DNA of 64,000 nt from Batkoa obscura (taxonomy: Eukaryota > Entomophthoromycota > Entomophthoromycetes > Entomophthorales > Batkoaceae). The first letter of the stretch is position 1. Every line of letters starts with the position of its first letter. The notes beneath the pieces are model-generated. The model saw only the letters and a list, made by a program, of their open reading frames with translations. It was not told where the DNA came from and searched no databases. Made by a program: the position numbers and the translations under genes. Below are positions 10,158-22,166 of the stretch, one piece after another. The stretch is from assembly GCA_030770535.1 (NCBI GenBank), contig JASVEC010000052.1, positions 124,001-188,000 on the forward strand. Reading direction: 5' to 3'.

Positions 10158-12655
10158 ACTGTGATTGCTATGATTGAAGTGGTGAGTTGGAGAAGCGCTT
10201 AAATAAAAAACAAAGTACTTTTAAAAGGGTATGGTAGTATAATCTTAAAATATAAATAAACAAGGGTATTGATAAGTTTGCTTTTAATTTCTTAAAAAAT
10301 AATTGAAAAGACTATAGTAACGTTAATTTATAAAAAAACAATAAAAAAATAAAAGGAATTTGAAACTTTATCGTTTTTAAAAATGATCTTCGGCCTATTA
10401 AATACTTTTTCATAAAATCATCATTTTCTACATTTAAGCTTATTTAATTTGAGTTGGAGTTAAAGAAAGGGGTCAGTTGGGAGAATAGTGTGGTGAATGA
10501 TCTTTTAGTAATTACGTTGATTTTCAGATCAAGATGTTACCCAAATCAGTTGTTATCATTTAAATAATTTTAAGCTGTCCTTTCTCCTTTTTAGTATAAC
10601 CATTTTTTCGAAAATTCACTCAGTTTTACTATAAATAGTTACTGATAAACAATTTAGCCCTGATTTAACCTTAATAGAATGTTTCAGTTCGAAGAAAGGG
10701 GCAATCATTCAGTGGCTAAGCTTAAGTCATGACGACTTTAAAATTTCTCCTACAAAAATAAACAAAGTCGTACCAACAACCATATAACTCAAAATATTAC
10801 TTACAACTATTTTAAACTATAATTAATATAAATAAATAAGAAACAATCAATAGATTAATTAACAAGAAAATAATTCCTCATTTTGTTCGAAAAATCATAA
10901 AATCAACTTTGGTCTTTTGATCAATTGCATGTGAGGCTTGGTCATAAAGTGCAAAGGAACCAAACTGTGCCAAGTTTTGGGCAAATGAGACGACTTCAGT
11001 CATAACTTACAGCATAAATTGAAAATTAATCCTCAGATAAATTTATGTAAGGTATGTCGTCAAATGATGTGATCCCTAAACTTTCCGAAAAATTCATTAA
11101 CTTTTTTATTTCTTCTAAATAAGTAAAATGGAACCAAAATTTAATACAATTTTGACACCATCAATTTAACAAAAATTTTCGATAATCAATTTTAGGCCAA
11201 TCAGTTTTGTTCATTTACTCAAATTACCAAATAAACGATTGATGAATCATCATTTTAAATTAAAATCAATAAAATCAACAAAATTTAGAATAAAAGTATA
11301 AGAATGACATTATTGAATTTAATTTTAATTTATTAATACAATCCCTTATTTCACAAAAGCGTGACTGCAGATGTTAATTTATCCTTGAAATTATATAGAT
11401 GATATATAATAGAAATATCAAATTACAATAATAAAAAATAAAGCAAAAATATTTCAAGTTCACCTTAAACATTAATTTCATTAAAACCTAACAAATAACA
11501 TGGAGATTTGGATGAGACATATTGGTGTTTCTTTACTTTACTTTAGCTCCAATATTTCCCCACACTTTCGAGATTAAACAATAAAAAGCGTCGGCAATGA
11601 TAGGCTGGATAAAATCGACTCAAACTAAGGTGAGAAAAAAAGAATTTTGATTTACAATAAAATTTCGAAGGTAGCAAATAAAAACAATCTAGAATAATTG
11701 GTATAGCTCGTTTTAAATTTTACAATGACCAAACTTAGGGTTGACACTCCTTTTTTCTCTCCAGAAAAATATTACCACATATTAAATCATCCTATTAATA
11801 GCATAATATTTTTGCACCAAAACTATCAATTAAACATGCTTACTTTACTAATTTTATAGAGAATTATCATGTACTACGATCATTTGATCACTTAATATTT
11901 GTTATTTATATTACTCTTTCAACCTGATTAACATCCCTGAGGCTATTTTTAATACAAAAAATCTATTTGAGTTACTAACTCTTAATTTTTATTTAAAATA
12001 TTTTATCCAGTTGCAGTTGAAAAGATAGTTAGGATAGTTTATAAATTAAAAATGGCGTTTTTCTATCATTATATAATATAAGAAGATGATAAAACTATTT
12101 ATGTGGTATAGGTAATGCACCACATAGCTCCTTAATACCTTTATAACGTGATTACGCTTTTTTATAAATCAATTATATGCTGGGGAGGGGGGTAAGAATC
12201 TATTCTAATTATATAAATTTAGGCATAATCCATTCATTAGATCAAGAAAAAAATAGGGATTGAAAATGGATTCACTTAACTTCTTAAATTACTATATTTA
12301 AAAAGTTAATGTTTATAACTTAATCAAAATAGTTTAATATAAACTATTTAAACTTTTAAAGAAGTTAATTATAAGTAGACAATTTTTTTCTAAATTGTTT
12401 AATTGACTTTTGACTAATAGAGACATCACTTATAGCGTTTTTGTAAATGTATTGTATTCCTAAATTAATCAATAATACTTATTAAACACACATATTTACA
12501 CTACTACTGCTTCCTAAAATATATAACAAACATAATGAGTTATGATAAGTTAATAAGTACAACGGATTATTACCAAGTGTTAAATTTTGTTATAAAATTT
12601 AAGTTGTATTATATTTAGTAATGATGTTTGGAATTTTGTGTACAAAAAATGAACA
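10158..12655. other. 2.5 kb intergenic region
   Basis: Upstream region of the Xbp1-like gene, then AT-rich DNA. The 800 bases next to the gene hold slightly GC-richer patches (about 10440-11010) that could be regulatory or 5' UTR. No gene, tRNA or repeat could be supported. Confidence 0.4.
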
Positions 12656-12757
12656 AATGGGGCTGTTTTCTAGTTTCATTATTTTTCCATCCTTTAAGCG
12701 CTATTTAAGTGAAAAGATTATACTAAAATTCTTAAACAAAAAAATACATCCCCAAAT
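12656..12757 (-). mobile_element. MITE copy 6 (inverted)
   Basis: Reads TGGGGCTGTTTTCTAGTTTC at the left and ATACATCCCCA at the right, with the central aagcgctatttaagt. It is flanked by AA on both sides. Confidence 0.8.
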
Positions 12758-13418
12758 ATTATTTTGACATAAAAGTACAGTATATTTAAAAACTATCAAC
12801 CTAATTTTCTTCGGATGATTAATGTTTAAATATAAAGCCAAGATATTTATTAAATATACATCTGGATGATACTTTTATTGACTTGATTTGAATAATATGA
12901 AGTTATTTTTATTAACTAAAATTAACTTATTTCAAGGCTTATATTATTCAATTAAAAGAGATATTGTGAACAACAGAAAAATCAGATCATTTAACACATA
13001 TTGGATAACAACTTTAAAAAAAGAACAGACACAGAGTTCAGATAAAAAATAATGGACAGTAATAATATTATCAATAAAGTATGTTTAAAATAAAACAGCA
13101 AAGTATTCACAAAAAAGAATAAAGGTTTTCATTTAGTAGAACAGAGGGTTGTAAAAATACAATAATTTACATATAGAAGGTAGTGTCAATTGACATACCA
13201 AAGTAGATTGGTCTACAGAAATATCTACATATACATAATTTGAATAAGCTGCTTCCATGTAAACTATTTGAAACTGAACTAAAGCTATTTACTATCTTAA
13301 TTTAAATAAATCTTTTATACAAGCTATAGCCAGTTTTGCTTTTTAATAGTCTATTGAAAACCTCTAGTATTTAATATTGTAAATTTGTTTTCGTTTAAAT
13401 AAATGCTATATTAGTATT
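12758..13418. other. intergenic, no gene seen
   Basis: AT-rich spacer between MITE copies. No feature supported. Confidence 0.4.
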
Positions 13419-13523
13419 ATATGGCTATGTATTTTTGTGTTTAAGAATTTTACTAACAATTTTTCCGCTAAATAGCGCTTAAAAATGGAAAAAATAATGA
13501 AGTCAAAAAAAACACTCCCATAT
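13419..13523 (+). mobile_element. MITE copy 7
   Basis: TA-TGGCTATGTATTTTTGTG at the left and ACACTCCCA-TA at the right, with the complete core. Confidence 0.85.
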
Positions 13524-14312
13524 AATTTTAATTAGTCTAATCACAAAATATAAAATTATAATATTTAATATCTATAAACTATAGGATTCTTAATACAACA
13601 CAATACGTCATACAAAGCTATTTTTACCGGTGGACAATAGTTAACCCTAGCCTTTCAAACTTAATAGCATTGAATAATAGAAATAAATTATAAGTTAAAG
13701 CTAATTGATTAAATTACTCCCAGTTGAGTTAAAGTTGATAGTCCTTCCAGAATACAATAAATGGCATATTTGCTTTTATAGAGTGAGACTAATGTATTTA
13801 ATTGGTCGAAAAGATTCACAGATGAATTATTTTAAAATGACGTAATGCCTTTAAGGGATAAAATTTTATTTTTATAAAACGAATTCTTATCTTTTGTTTT
13901 TTTAGATATTAAATCTAACTAAATGGAAACTGTATTCTAATGAAAATTAAAATTAAGTCTCCTTGCATAAATAAAAGTCAAATAAGATATTATTATTTAA
14001 AAAGATTTATTAAGATAAAAATAACTAAAAACAAAAGCTATCTAATGGACATGTTTTTATTTTATCTATAAATTTCATATTTTTTATAATAATTCTAGCT
14101 TTTTTTAAACTTTAATATGATCCTTATTATTGTTTTATTATTTATATTTGGTTTTTTAATAAATTGTAAATTTTATTTAATACTTTATTCGGATTTTGGA
14201 TTTTATATTTTTAATATTACTTTTTTCATACTGTTTTATAGTTTAAATAAAGTTATTAAATTTGTATCATATTCAATTAATTTTTTTTAATATTTGACTT
14301 ATTCTATTATCT
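13524..14312. other. intergenic, no gene seen
   Basis: AT-rich spacer. No ORF, RNA gene or repeat supported. Confidence 0.4.
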
Positions 14313-14419
14313 AATGGGGATGTATTTTTTTGTTTAAGAATTTTACTAACAAATTTTCCACTTAAATAACGTTTAAAAAATAGAAAAAACAATGAAATCA
14401 AAAAAAACACTCTCTAATA
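14313..14419 (+). mobile_element. MITE copy 8
   Basis: TGGGGATGTATTTTTTTG at the left; the right end is worn (ACACTCTCTA). Only about 20 bases separate it from copy 9, in the same orientation. Confidence 0.8.
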
Positions 14420-14438
14420 TTAATAATGTTTTTAAAAC

Positions 14439-14545
14439 ATATGGGGATGTATTTTTTTGTTTAAGAATTCTACTAATAAATTTTCCGCTCAAATAGTGCT
14501 TAAAAAATGGAAAAAGTGATGAAACCAAAGAAAACAACCCCATAT
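14439..14545 (+). mobile_element. MITE copy 9
   Basis: TA-TGGGGATGTATTTTTTTG at the left and AACAACCCCA-TA at the right. Direct neighbour of copy 8. Confidence 0.85.
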
Positions 14546-14918
14546 ACTATATGTGCTATATGTAGAGATGTTTAAATTAATTTCGTTTTTTTATCAATTT
14601 TTTTCATTAAAAAGCAAAAGTATCTGCTGATATAGTTTCAATTTTATTATAGTTTATATTATAAATTAGCAGAATTCCTACCAAATTTGATAGAAATTAC
14701 TATATTAGCAAGGTTTTTACTAATATAATCTATATATTAATGCTAATTAAAATTGCAATATGGAAATAAACACATATTTTATAAAAACTTATTAAAAAAT
14801 ACTTGTTATTAAATAAATAAATAAACAAGTTTAATATTATAACTATATTATTGATATATTACCAAGTCAATAAATAGCTGGATAAAAAGGAATGGTTAGC
14901 CTTAAAACTACAATTAAA

Positions 14919-15022
14919 TATGGGGATATTTTTTTTGATTTCATTACTTTTCCATTTTTAGGCGCTGTTTAAGTAGAAAGATTGTTAGTAAAATTCTTAA
15001 ACAAAAAAATACATCCCCATAT
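14919..15022 (-). mobile_element. MITE copy 10 (inverted)
   Basis: TA-TGGGGATATTTTTTTTG at the left and ATACATCCCCA-TA at the right, with central ggcgctgtttaagtag. Confidence 0.85.
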
Positions 15023-15209
15023 GTTTATATAATACAAGTAATATAATAACAACTTTTACTTACTGTTACAATTAATTGCTTTTTAACTCTTTATCAACTT
15101 AGTTATTAATAATTTAAATAATATTGACATTTGATAATTGATTTCTATCATTTAACAAACTACTTGATTGTTTAAAAAATGTTAAAGCTTAAATTTTCAA
15201 TTATTTTTA

Positions 15210-15938
15210 TAAGGTAGAGTTAATTTTCTGATTTTTTATAAACTTCGTAACTTTAAATAAAATTATATCATTTTTTTAATTTATCAGCTACTAGATAATA
15301 TGATTTATTGCTATGTTTAAAATATAAACATTTTCTAATACTTTGTATCTTTGTGAAATATCGCTTTGTCAGTCCTATGGTTAATTATAACATAACAATC
15401 GCCTAAGCTGTTGTGTTCTTGAGTTCAGAGGAAATCAATCCCATGTTCTTATTTTGATTTGTTATGAGAATTTCTAGCTCCATCCAAAATAATATTATCC
15501 TCTCATTCTGATATTTATACTTTTCAGAGTATAAAAGAGTTTACAGAGTATGGGGATGTATTTTTGTGTTTAAGAATTTTACTAATAATTTTTCCACGCA
15601 AATAGCGCTTAAAAGATGGAAAAAGTAATGAAGCCAAAAAAAACACTCCCGTATGGTAGTTCGAGGCTTTTTAACTGAATTATTCCCTGATATCTCGAGC
15701 ATTTAATAAAGCCACTAAGTTTTCTTAATAGTATTTTACGTAGATTTTACATTAATATTGTCTATTCTATTTGTCTTATATAGCTTGTAACCTATTACGT
15801 GCTATTCCTCATAACCCAAGTCTATCTTGGTCACATAAACTAAGACCTTTCGACTTATAGTGTAGTCAACCCAGAAATAGCTGTTTTTGACTCCAAACTC
15901 TGAGTACCAGATTTCACAAGAACATTACAAACTTCAAG
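15210..15938 (-). pseudogene. decayed coding relic split by a MITE
   Basis: The - strand shows coding-like sequence on both sides of MITE copy 11. Open runs reach about 25 to 45 codons, far above chance in DNA this AT-rich. The relic is clearly broken, with roughly ten or more interruptions besides the MITE. No protein family could be recognised, so a lost host gene and an old element are both possible; it is treated as a fossil. It ends vaguely near 15210, and its 5' limit near 15938 is also approximate. Confidence 0.45.
15549..15654 (+). mobile_element. MITE copy 11, inserted in a coding relic
   Basis: One of the best-preserved copies: TA-TGGGGATGTATTTTTGTG at the left and ACACTCCCG-TA at the right, with the AGCGCT centre. 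It interrupts the relic at 15210-15938. Confidence 0.9.
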
Positions 15939-16192
15939 TTATTATAAATAATTTTTAAAGTTAATGGAAATAAATTATAATGTTTATATTATGTGTTTTT
16001 TATTATATCAAAATTTAGTTATAAAAATATAGATTCCGTTTTCATTTCAATAAAAAATAGTCAAATAGCTATATAGATATATTATATCTATTAAACATTT
16101 AATAAAAATAGTATAAAGTATATAACTAAAAAAATAAAGTCTTTTAAATTAAATTTCTTATTCAACTTCAAGCATTTTAAATTTAACTAATC

Positions 16193-16300
16193 ATATGGGG
16201 ATATATTTTTGTGTTTAAGAACTTTACTAACAAATTTTTCGTTTAAATAGTACTTAAAAAATGGAAAAAGTAATGAAGTTAAAAAAAACACTCCCGTATA
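16193..16300 (+). mobile_element. MITE copy 12
   Basis: TA-TGGGGATATATTTTTGTG at the left and ACACTCCCG-TA at the right. It lies about 220 bp upstream of the mitochondrial carrier start codon, the closest MITE to a gene start here. Confidence 0.85.
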
Positions 16301-16521
16301 TCAAGGACTTATAGATTTAAAAAACTTAAATTTGGATTAATTTTTAGATAAATTCTGAAACCAATTTTGGCATCCCTATATAATTTTAATGCTATAGTTC
16401 GAAATTCGAAATTATAAATCTAATTAATGAGTCACCTAATTTTATACTTGAAATCCACCTAAGAAACTCAAATAAAACTAGTCACTCTCATCCATTTATT
16501 CATTTATCTTATTTAAAAACA

Positions 16522-17724
16522 ATGTCAAACTCAAAAACAACAACAGTGACAAATAAAGAAAGTAGCGATTTAAAACATACAATTCAAGGTTATTGTGCTG
16601 GGATAGCTTCAGGTACAACCAAAATGTTAGTAGGTAAAATTATCTTATTTCTATTTTCATATTTATTAACTAATCTTCTAATCTCTTTTAGGCCATCCCT
16701 TTGACACGTAAACTAGATATTAATATCATTAAACAATCAACTAAAGTTGTATTAATTATTTTTGCCTTTTTAATATAGCATCAAAGTTCGTTTACAAACC
16801 GAAAATTTAAATGGACGCTTCCAAGGTCCAATGGATTGTTTAAAATTAACAATAAAAAAAGAAGGTATACTAGCGTTATATAAAGGATCAACTCCACCTC
16901 TAGTAGGTTGGGCGATTATTGATTCAATGCAAGCAGGTACTTATACGGCAACTAAAAGATGGTTAAGTAAAAATGTTAAGGGATTGGAAAACAAAGGGTA
17001 CTTAATGGATGCTTATGCTGGAATTGGTAAGTAGAAGATATAGCATGGAGTCTGTTTACGTGTATTAAATTCATTTTATTTAGTTGGTGGTTGGACTTCT
17101 TCATTAATATCTACACCAGTAGAGCAGGTAATTTAATTTTCTTATTTCCTTTTTCCTCTTTTCTCTTTTTTTCTAATTTGTTTTTTGCTAGATAAAAGCC
17201 CGTTTACAAATACAATATGACAATAAAAATAAGCAATTTAAAGGTCCAATTGATTGTAGTAAACAATTAATAGCCAAATACGGTGTCTTCGGATTATGGA
17301 AAGGCTTTTTTTCCACATTATTATTTCGATCCTATTTTGCTTTATTTTGGCCAACTTATCAGTTTACAAGTGATAAATTGAAAAATGAACATACCGATTT
17401 TAAAGTTTTAATACCTTTTATATCAGGTGGTGTAGCGGCCACCACCTTTTGGTGTTTCGCTTTCCCAGCAGGTAAGTTTAAGGATTTTCAATCAAATTCT
17501 CCATTTATTTTATTTTATTTTTAGATGTAGTAAAAAATAGAATGATGAGTCAAAATATCAATACAACTAAACCATTGTATCCAACTGTACTGTCTTGTTT
17601 TAAATATGTTTATAATACTCAAGGTTTAAAAGGTTTTTATCGTGGATTTTTACCAGCATTATTGAGGTCATTTCCTACCAATGGAGCTGCTTTAATGGCT
17701 TATGAATTGGTATTGTCATTTTAA
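16522..17724 (+). CDS. mitochondrial carrier family (SLC25) protein
   Basis: Six exons: 16522-16633, 16692-16707, 16779-17026, 17084-17127, 17192-17471 and 17525-17724, giving 299 aa. Exon 2 is only 16 nt. The three repeats each carry the carrier signature: PFDTIKVRLQ, PVEQIKARLQ and PADVVKNRMM. Each is followed by the usual G-x-x-x-h-Y/W-K/R-G type motif, for example GILALYKGS, GVFGLWKGF and GLKGFYRGF. The length equals the family norm, so the protein should span the inner mitochondrial membrane six times. The layout and the PFDT/PADVVKNR signatures resemble the carnitine/ornithine/basic-amino-acid branch (Crc1/Ort1-like), but the substrate is not proven. All intron junctions keep the frame. 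Confidence 0.93.
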
Positions 17725-17934
17725 GACGATGATTTATTAATTCTGTTAAGTAAGTTTGATTTTGTTGTTAAATAGAATACATATATATATTTTAAAAGAT
17801 TAATAAATTTTAAAAATATGAATTTTATATTTATTTTTTTATTCTTGAAATTTTTGTACCACTTAGTAAACTAAAGCTGAACAAAATTTTGTAATTTCAA
17901 ATCTCGTTTTTTTACATTCTTATCAACCACGAAG

Positions 17935-20266
17935 ATGTATTTAAAGCAGTTAGCCAAACTATATCGATTACCAATCAAATCTACTCTTCACTCAATACCA
18001 AAGCCAACTAATGTTTTAATCAATTACAACAAATCCTTAAAACATCATATAACTACAAGTAGTAATTCGAATGCCAAACATGTGTCATATAATGGATTGG
18101 ATAAACCTAGTAGTACTCTCGGCCCATGCGATTATGATGTGATAGTGATTGGAGGGGGGCATGCTGGTAGTGAAGCATGTGCAGCTGCAGCTAGAGTAGG
18201 AGCAAAAACATTATTAATTACAAAAGATTTATCAAAAATAGGTAAGTTTTCTCTCTCTTTTATTTTTTATATCAAAAATTCATCCCATTATTTCTCAGGT
18301 GAAATGTCGTGTAACCCTTCATTTGGTGGGGTGGGCAAAGGTATTTTAGTACGTGAAATTGATGCTTTAGATGGGTTGTGTGGACGAGTAAGTGATCTAT
18401 CTGGTATTCAATTTCGAGTTTTAAACCGCTCTAAAGGACCAGCAGTTTATGGACCAAGAGCCCAAATTGATCGTGAATTATATAAAAAACATATGCAACA
18501 GATATTAAATAGCTATCCCAATTTAAATTTATTACAAGCTGGGGTAGAGGATTTAATGCTAAGTCCCGATGATAAAAAAATTACTGGTGTTGTGTTGGAT
18601 AATGGGGAAATTATCAATTGTAAAAGTGTAGTTATAACAACAGGTACTTTCCTAAATGGAGAAATTCATATTGGATTAAAAAGTTATCCTGCGGGTAGAA
18701 TGGGAGAGGATGCTAGTGTTGGCTTATCAAGTACCTTAAATCGAATTGGTTTATCTTTAGCTAGAATGAAAACTGGAACTCCACCAAGATTATTAAAAGA
18801 AAGTATTGATTTTACTGAATTAATACCACAATACGGAGAAAATCCAGCTACACCATTTTCTTATTTAACAGATAAAGTAGCTTTACAAGATCAACAAATT
18901 GTTTGTTATCAAACTAGAACCAATGAAAATACTCATCAAGTTATTAAAGATAATTTGACTAAAAATATTCATATTAGAGAAGATGTAAGGGGCCCACGAT
19001 ATTGTCCTAGTATAGAATCAAAAGTATTAAGATTTCATGAAAAAACAGGTCATAATATATGGTTAGAGCCTGAAGGTTTAGATTCCAATTTAATTTATCC
19101 AAATGGTATCTCAATGACTATGGAAGAAAGTGAACAATTAAGGATGCTAAAAACAATTAAAGGTCTAGAAAATGTACAAATGGTACGGCCTGGTTATGGT
19201 GTAGAATACGATCATGTTAATCCAAAACAATTAGATACCACCTTAAAGATCAAAAAAGTTACTGGACTCTATTTAGCAGGCCAAATCAATGGTACTACTG
19301 GTTATGAAGAAGCAGCAGCTCAGGGAATAATTGCAGGGATTAATGCTGGTTTAACTGTATTAAACAAAGCCCCATTAATAATTACTAGAGCAGAGGGGTA
19401 TATTGGTGTTTTAATTGATGATTTAATTTCTAAAGGAGTAGAAGAACCTTATAGAGTGTTTACATCCAGAGCAGAATATCGATTAACTTTAAGAGCAGAT
19501 AATGCAGATTTTCGATTAACTAGAAAAGGATATCAGTGTGGAGCGGTGATGAAGGATCGTTATAATAAATTTTTAAAGGATGAGAAGTCATTAGAGGAAT
19601 TATTAGAAAGATTAAAAAAGATAGAATATACACCATCCAAATGGACTAATTTATTAAGATGTCAAATGGCACAAGATGGTACCCTTAAATCTGCTTTTAA
19701 AATGTTAGAGAATAGTCAAGTGAGTTTAGAATTATTAAATGAAAAAAAGGTGATTCCAGATTTGTTGAATAAATATTCAAAAAGAGTTATTGAGTCGGCT
19801 AGGATTGAAGGTAACTTTATTGATTTTAATTAGAAGATGATTAGGTATTAATCTAGTTTTCTATTTTCAATAGGAATTTATCAATCTTATGTTAAAAAGC
19901 AAGAAATAGAATTAAAAGCTTATTTAAAAGATGAAGGTCTACTAATTCCTAATGATATGGATTATAAAGTGTAAGTTATTTACAATGAGATATTTAGTAT
20001 ATTCATAATATTAATTATTAATTTGCTTTTATTTTAGATTGAATTTATCTTTAGAAGATAGTGAAAAATTAAACAAATTACAACCTAGTACATTGGTAAG
20101 ATCAATATTTTTAATAATAATTTTTAATGTTATATGATATAAATTTTAATTTTAATTTTAATTTTAATAGGGTGCAGCTAAAAAAATACCAGGTGTTTCT
20201 CCATCTTCTTTAATGCTATTAGCTAAATATTTAAGGCGTCATAAAATACTTGGAAAAGAGATTTAA
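17935..20266 (+). CDS. MTO1: mitochondrial tRNA uridine modification enzyme MTO1 (MnmG/GidA)
   Basis: Five exons: 17935-18241, 18299-19810, 19874-19970, 20038-20095 and 20171-20266, giving 689 aa. The first ~60 residues look like a mitochondrial targeting sequence, and the FAD-binding GxGxxG motif ([11 protein letters not shown]) follows. Conserved MnmG blocks are [43 protein letters not shown] and [17 protein letters not shown]. The C-terminal helical MnmE-binding part ends [16 protein letters not shown]. With MSS1 (MnmE/GTPBP3) the enzyme places the carboxymethylaminomethyl-type group on U34 of mitochondrial tRNAs. Intron 1 (57 nt) is a multiple of three and has no stop, so an unspliced message would still be readable. 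The pyrimidine-rich part of intron 4 is a simple AATTTT repeat. Confidence in identity is very high. Confidence 0.97.
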
Positions 20267-20513
20267 AAATATAGAAGATATAAATAATTAGATGGATAGA
20301 TAATATATAAAAGAAGAATTAATATGAATTTTGAACAGTTTGTAATTTTATTTTATTCTTAACTATTGTTATTATATTGAGAATAAATGGTGACATTTAA
20401 ATTCTGTATACTCCTATTCTAATTCTTAAATTTCGATTTTTACTATTTTTTATTTTCAGACTCAAAAAAACAATATTGTTTTTTAATATTTCAAATTCTA
20501 ATAGGATAAATCA

Positions 20514-21958
20514 ATGACTACTTCCCAACAAAATATTACCTATTTAATATTAGGACTAATAATTGGTTATGTGACCAATGAAGCATATAATAAATTTATC
20601 ACTGGAAAATATATTACATCTAATAATAAACAAATAAAACATGGCATCGAAGATTTAATTGGAAATACTCCAATGGTATTAATAAAATCCTTATCTGAAG
20701 CAACTGGTTGTAAAATATTAGTAATTATTATTATTATTGCTATTTCATATTATTAATTGATTGCTAATTAATATTTTCCATTATTTTCTATAGGCAAAAG
20801 CAGAAGTAAACATTTAATAAATTTCTTTGATTTCAATTTAAGAGTTAATTTCTCAAAACTAGTACCTCAACCCAGGTGGCAGCCCGAAAGATCGAGTAGC
20901 ATTAGGGCTTATTCTCTCCGCTGAAAAATCGAAGCTCATTCGTCCACATTCCAATTACACGATCTATGAAGGCACTGTTGGAAGCACTGGTATTTCTCTC
21001 GCCCTTATATGCAAATCTCGAGGCTATCAATGTTATATCGTAATGCCTGATGATATGGCAATAGAAAAATATCAATCCTTATTATCATTAGGAGCAATTG
21101 TAGAAAAAGTTCGACCAGCATCCATAGTCGATCCAGGACATTTTGTTAATATAGCAAGAAAACGAGCACAAAAAGATCCATTTGGTTATTTTGTAGATCA
21201 ATTTGAAAATCTAGACAATCTAAAAGTACATAAAAAAAGTACAGGACCAGAAATAATGGAACAAACAAAGGGTGAAATTCATGGATTTGTAGCTGGGGCT
21301 GGTAAGTTAATTTTTTAAATTTTTATTTATTATGATGATCCAACTACAGCTTATTTATTTTAAATTAAAAGGTACTGGTGGTACTTTAGCTGGTGTTTCA
21401 TCCTATTTAAAATCTCAAAATAGCAATATTATAACCGTCCTTGCTGATCCTCAAGGTTCTGGGTTACATAATAAAGTTCAATTTGATACCTTATATACTT
21501 CAGTATTGGCTGAAGGTACAAGAACTCGACACCAAATTGATACTTTAGTAGAAGGTATTGGGCTCACACGATTAACAAAAAACTTCAATCAAGCATTAAA
21601 TACTATTGATTTATCTACCAAAGTTAGTGATCAACAAGCAGTAGATATGAGTCGATGGCTAATGGAGAAAGATGGTAATTTTATTTAAAATTCATTTTAA
21701 AATGATAGTCGAATATTTATTAAATGGATAACTTTTTTTTGTTGAATTTTAGGTATTTTTGTTGGGTCTTCAAGTGCAGTCAATTGTACTGCTGCTGTTA
21801 GATTGGCCAAAAAATTGGGACCAGGACATACCATTGTGACTTTATTGTGTGATTCTGGTAATAGACATGGATCGAAGTTTTGGAATCAAGAATATTTAGA
21901 GAATATGGGATTGAAATCAGAAGTCCCAATGAATTTAGAATTTGTTGGTGAGTTGTAA
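20514..21958 (+). CDS. membrane-anchored cysteine synthase-like enzyme (Mcy1/Cys12 type)
   Basis: Five exons: 20514-20720, 20794-20805 (12 nt), 20863-21301, 21372-21674 and 21753-21958, giving 388 aa. An N-terminal hydrophobic segment (about residues 8-22) precedes a fold-type II PLP enzyme domain. NPGGSPKDR carries the Schiff-base lysine, TVGSTG is the substrate loop, GTGGTLAG binds the PLP phosphate and VGSSSAVN lies near the end. This matches fungal Mcy1 (YGR012W) and S. pombe Cys12, cysteine synthase-like proteins tied to the mitochondrial outer membrane by an N-terminal anchor. In standard cysteine synthases the substrates are O-acetylserine and sulfide. In Mcy1-type proteins the physiological reaction is less certain. 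It is not cystathionine beta-synthase: there is no heme domain or CBS pair. Confidence 0.92.
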
Positions 21959-22166
21959 AGCTTATCGTTAGATAAAAATAGAGTAGAAGAGCAGTATTAT
22001 TATTAATAAAATTATTAAATATAGATTCTAATCAAGTTATTTGATTTTTAATATATTTTAGTTTTCGTGATTTCAAAATAGAATTTTTGGCAAAATAGAA
22101 TAGCCACTAAGTTTTAGAAAAATAAATAAAAGTGGAATTATTATTTTTTAAACTATTTCAGGTCAA

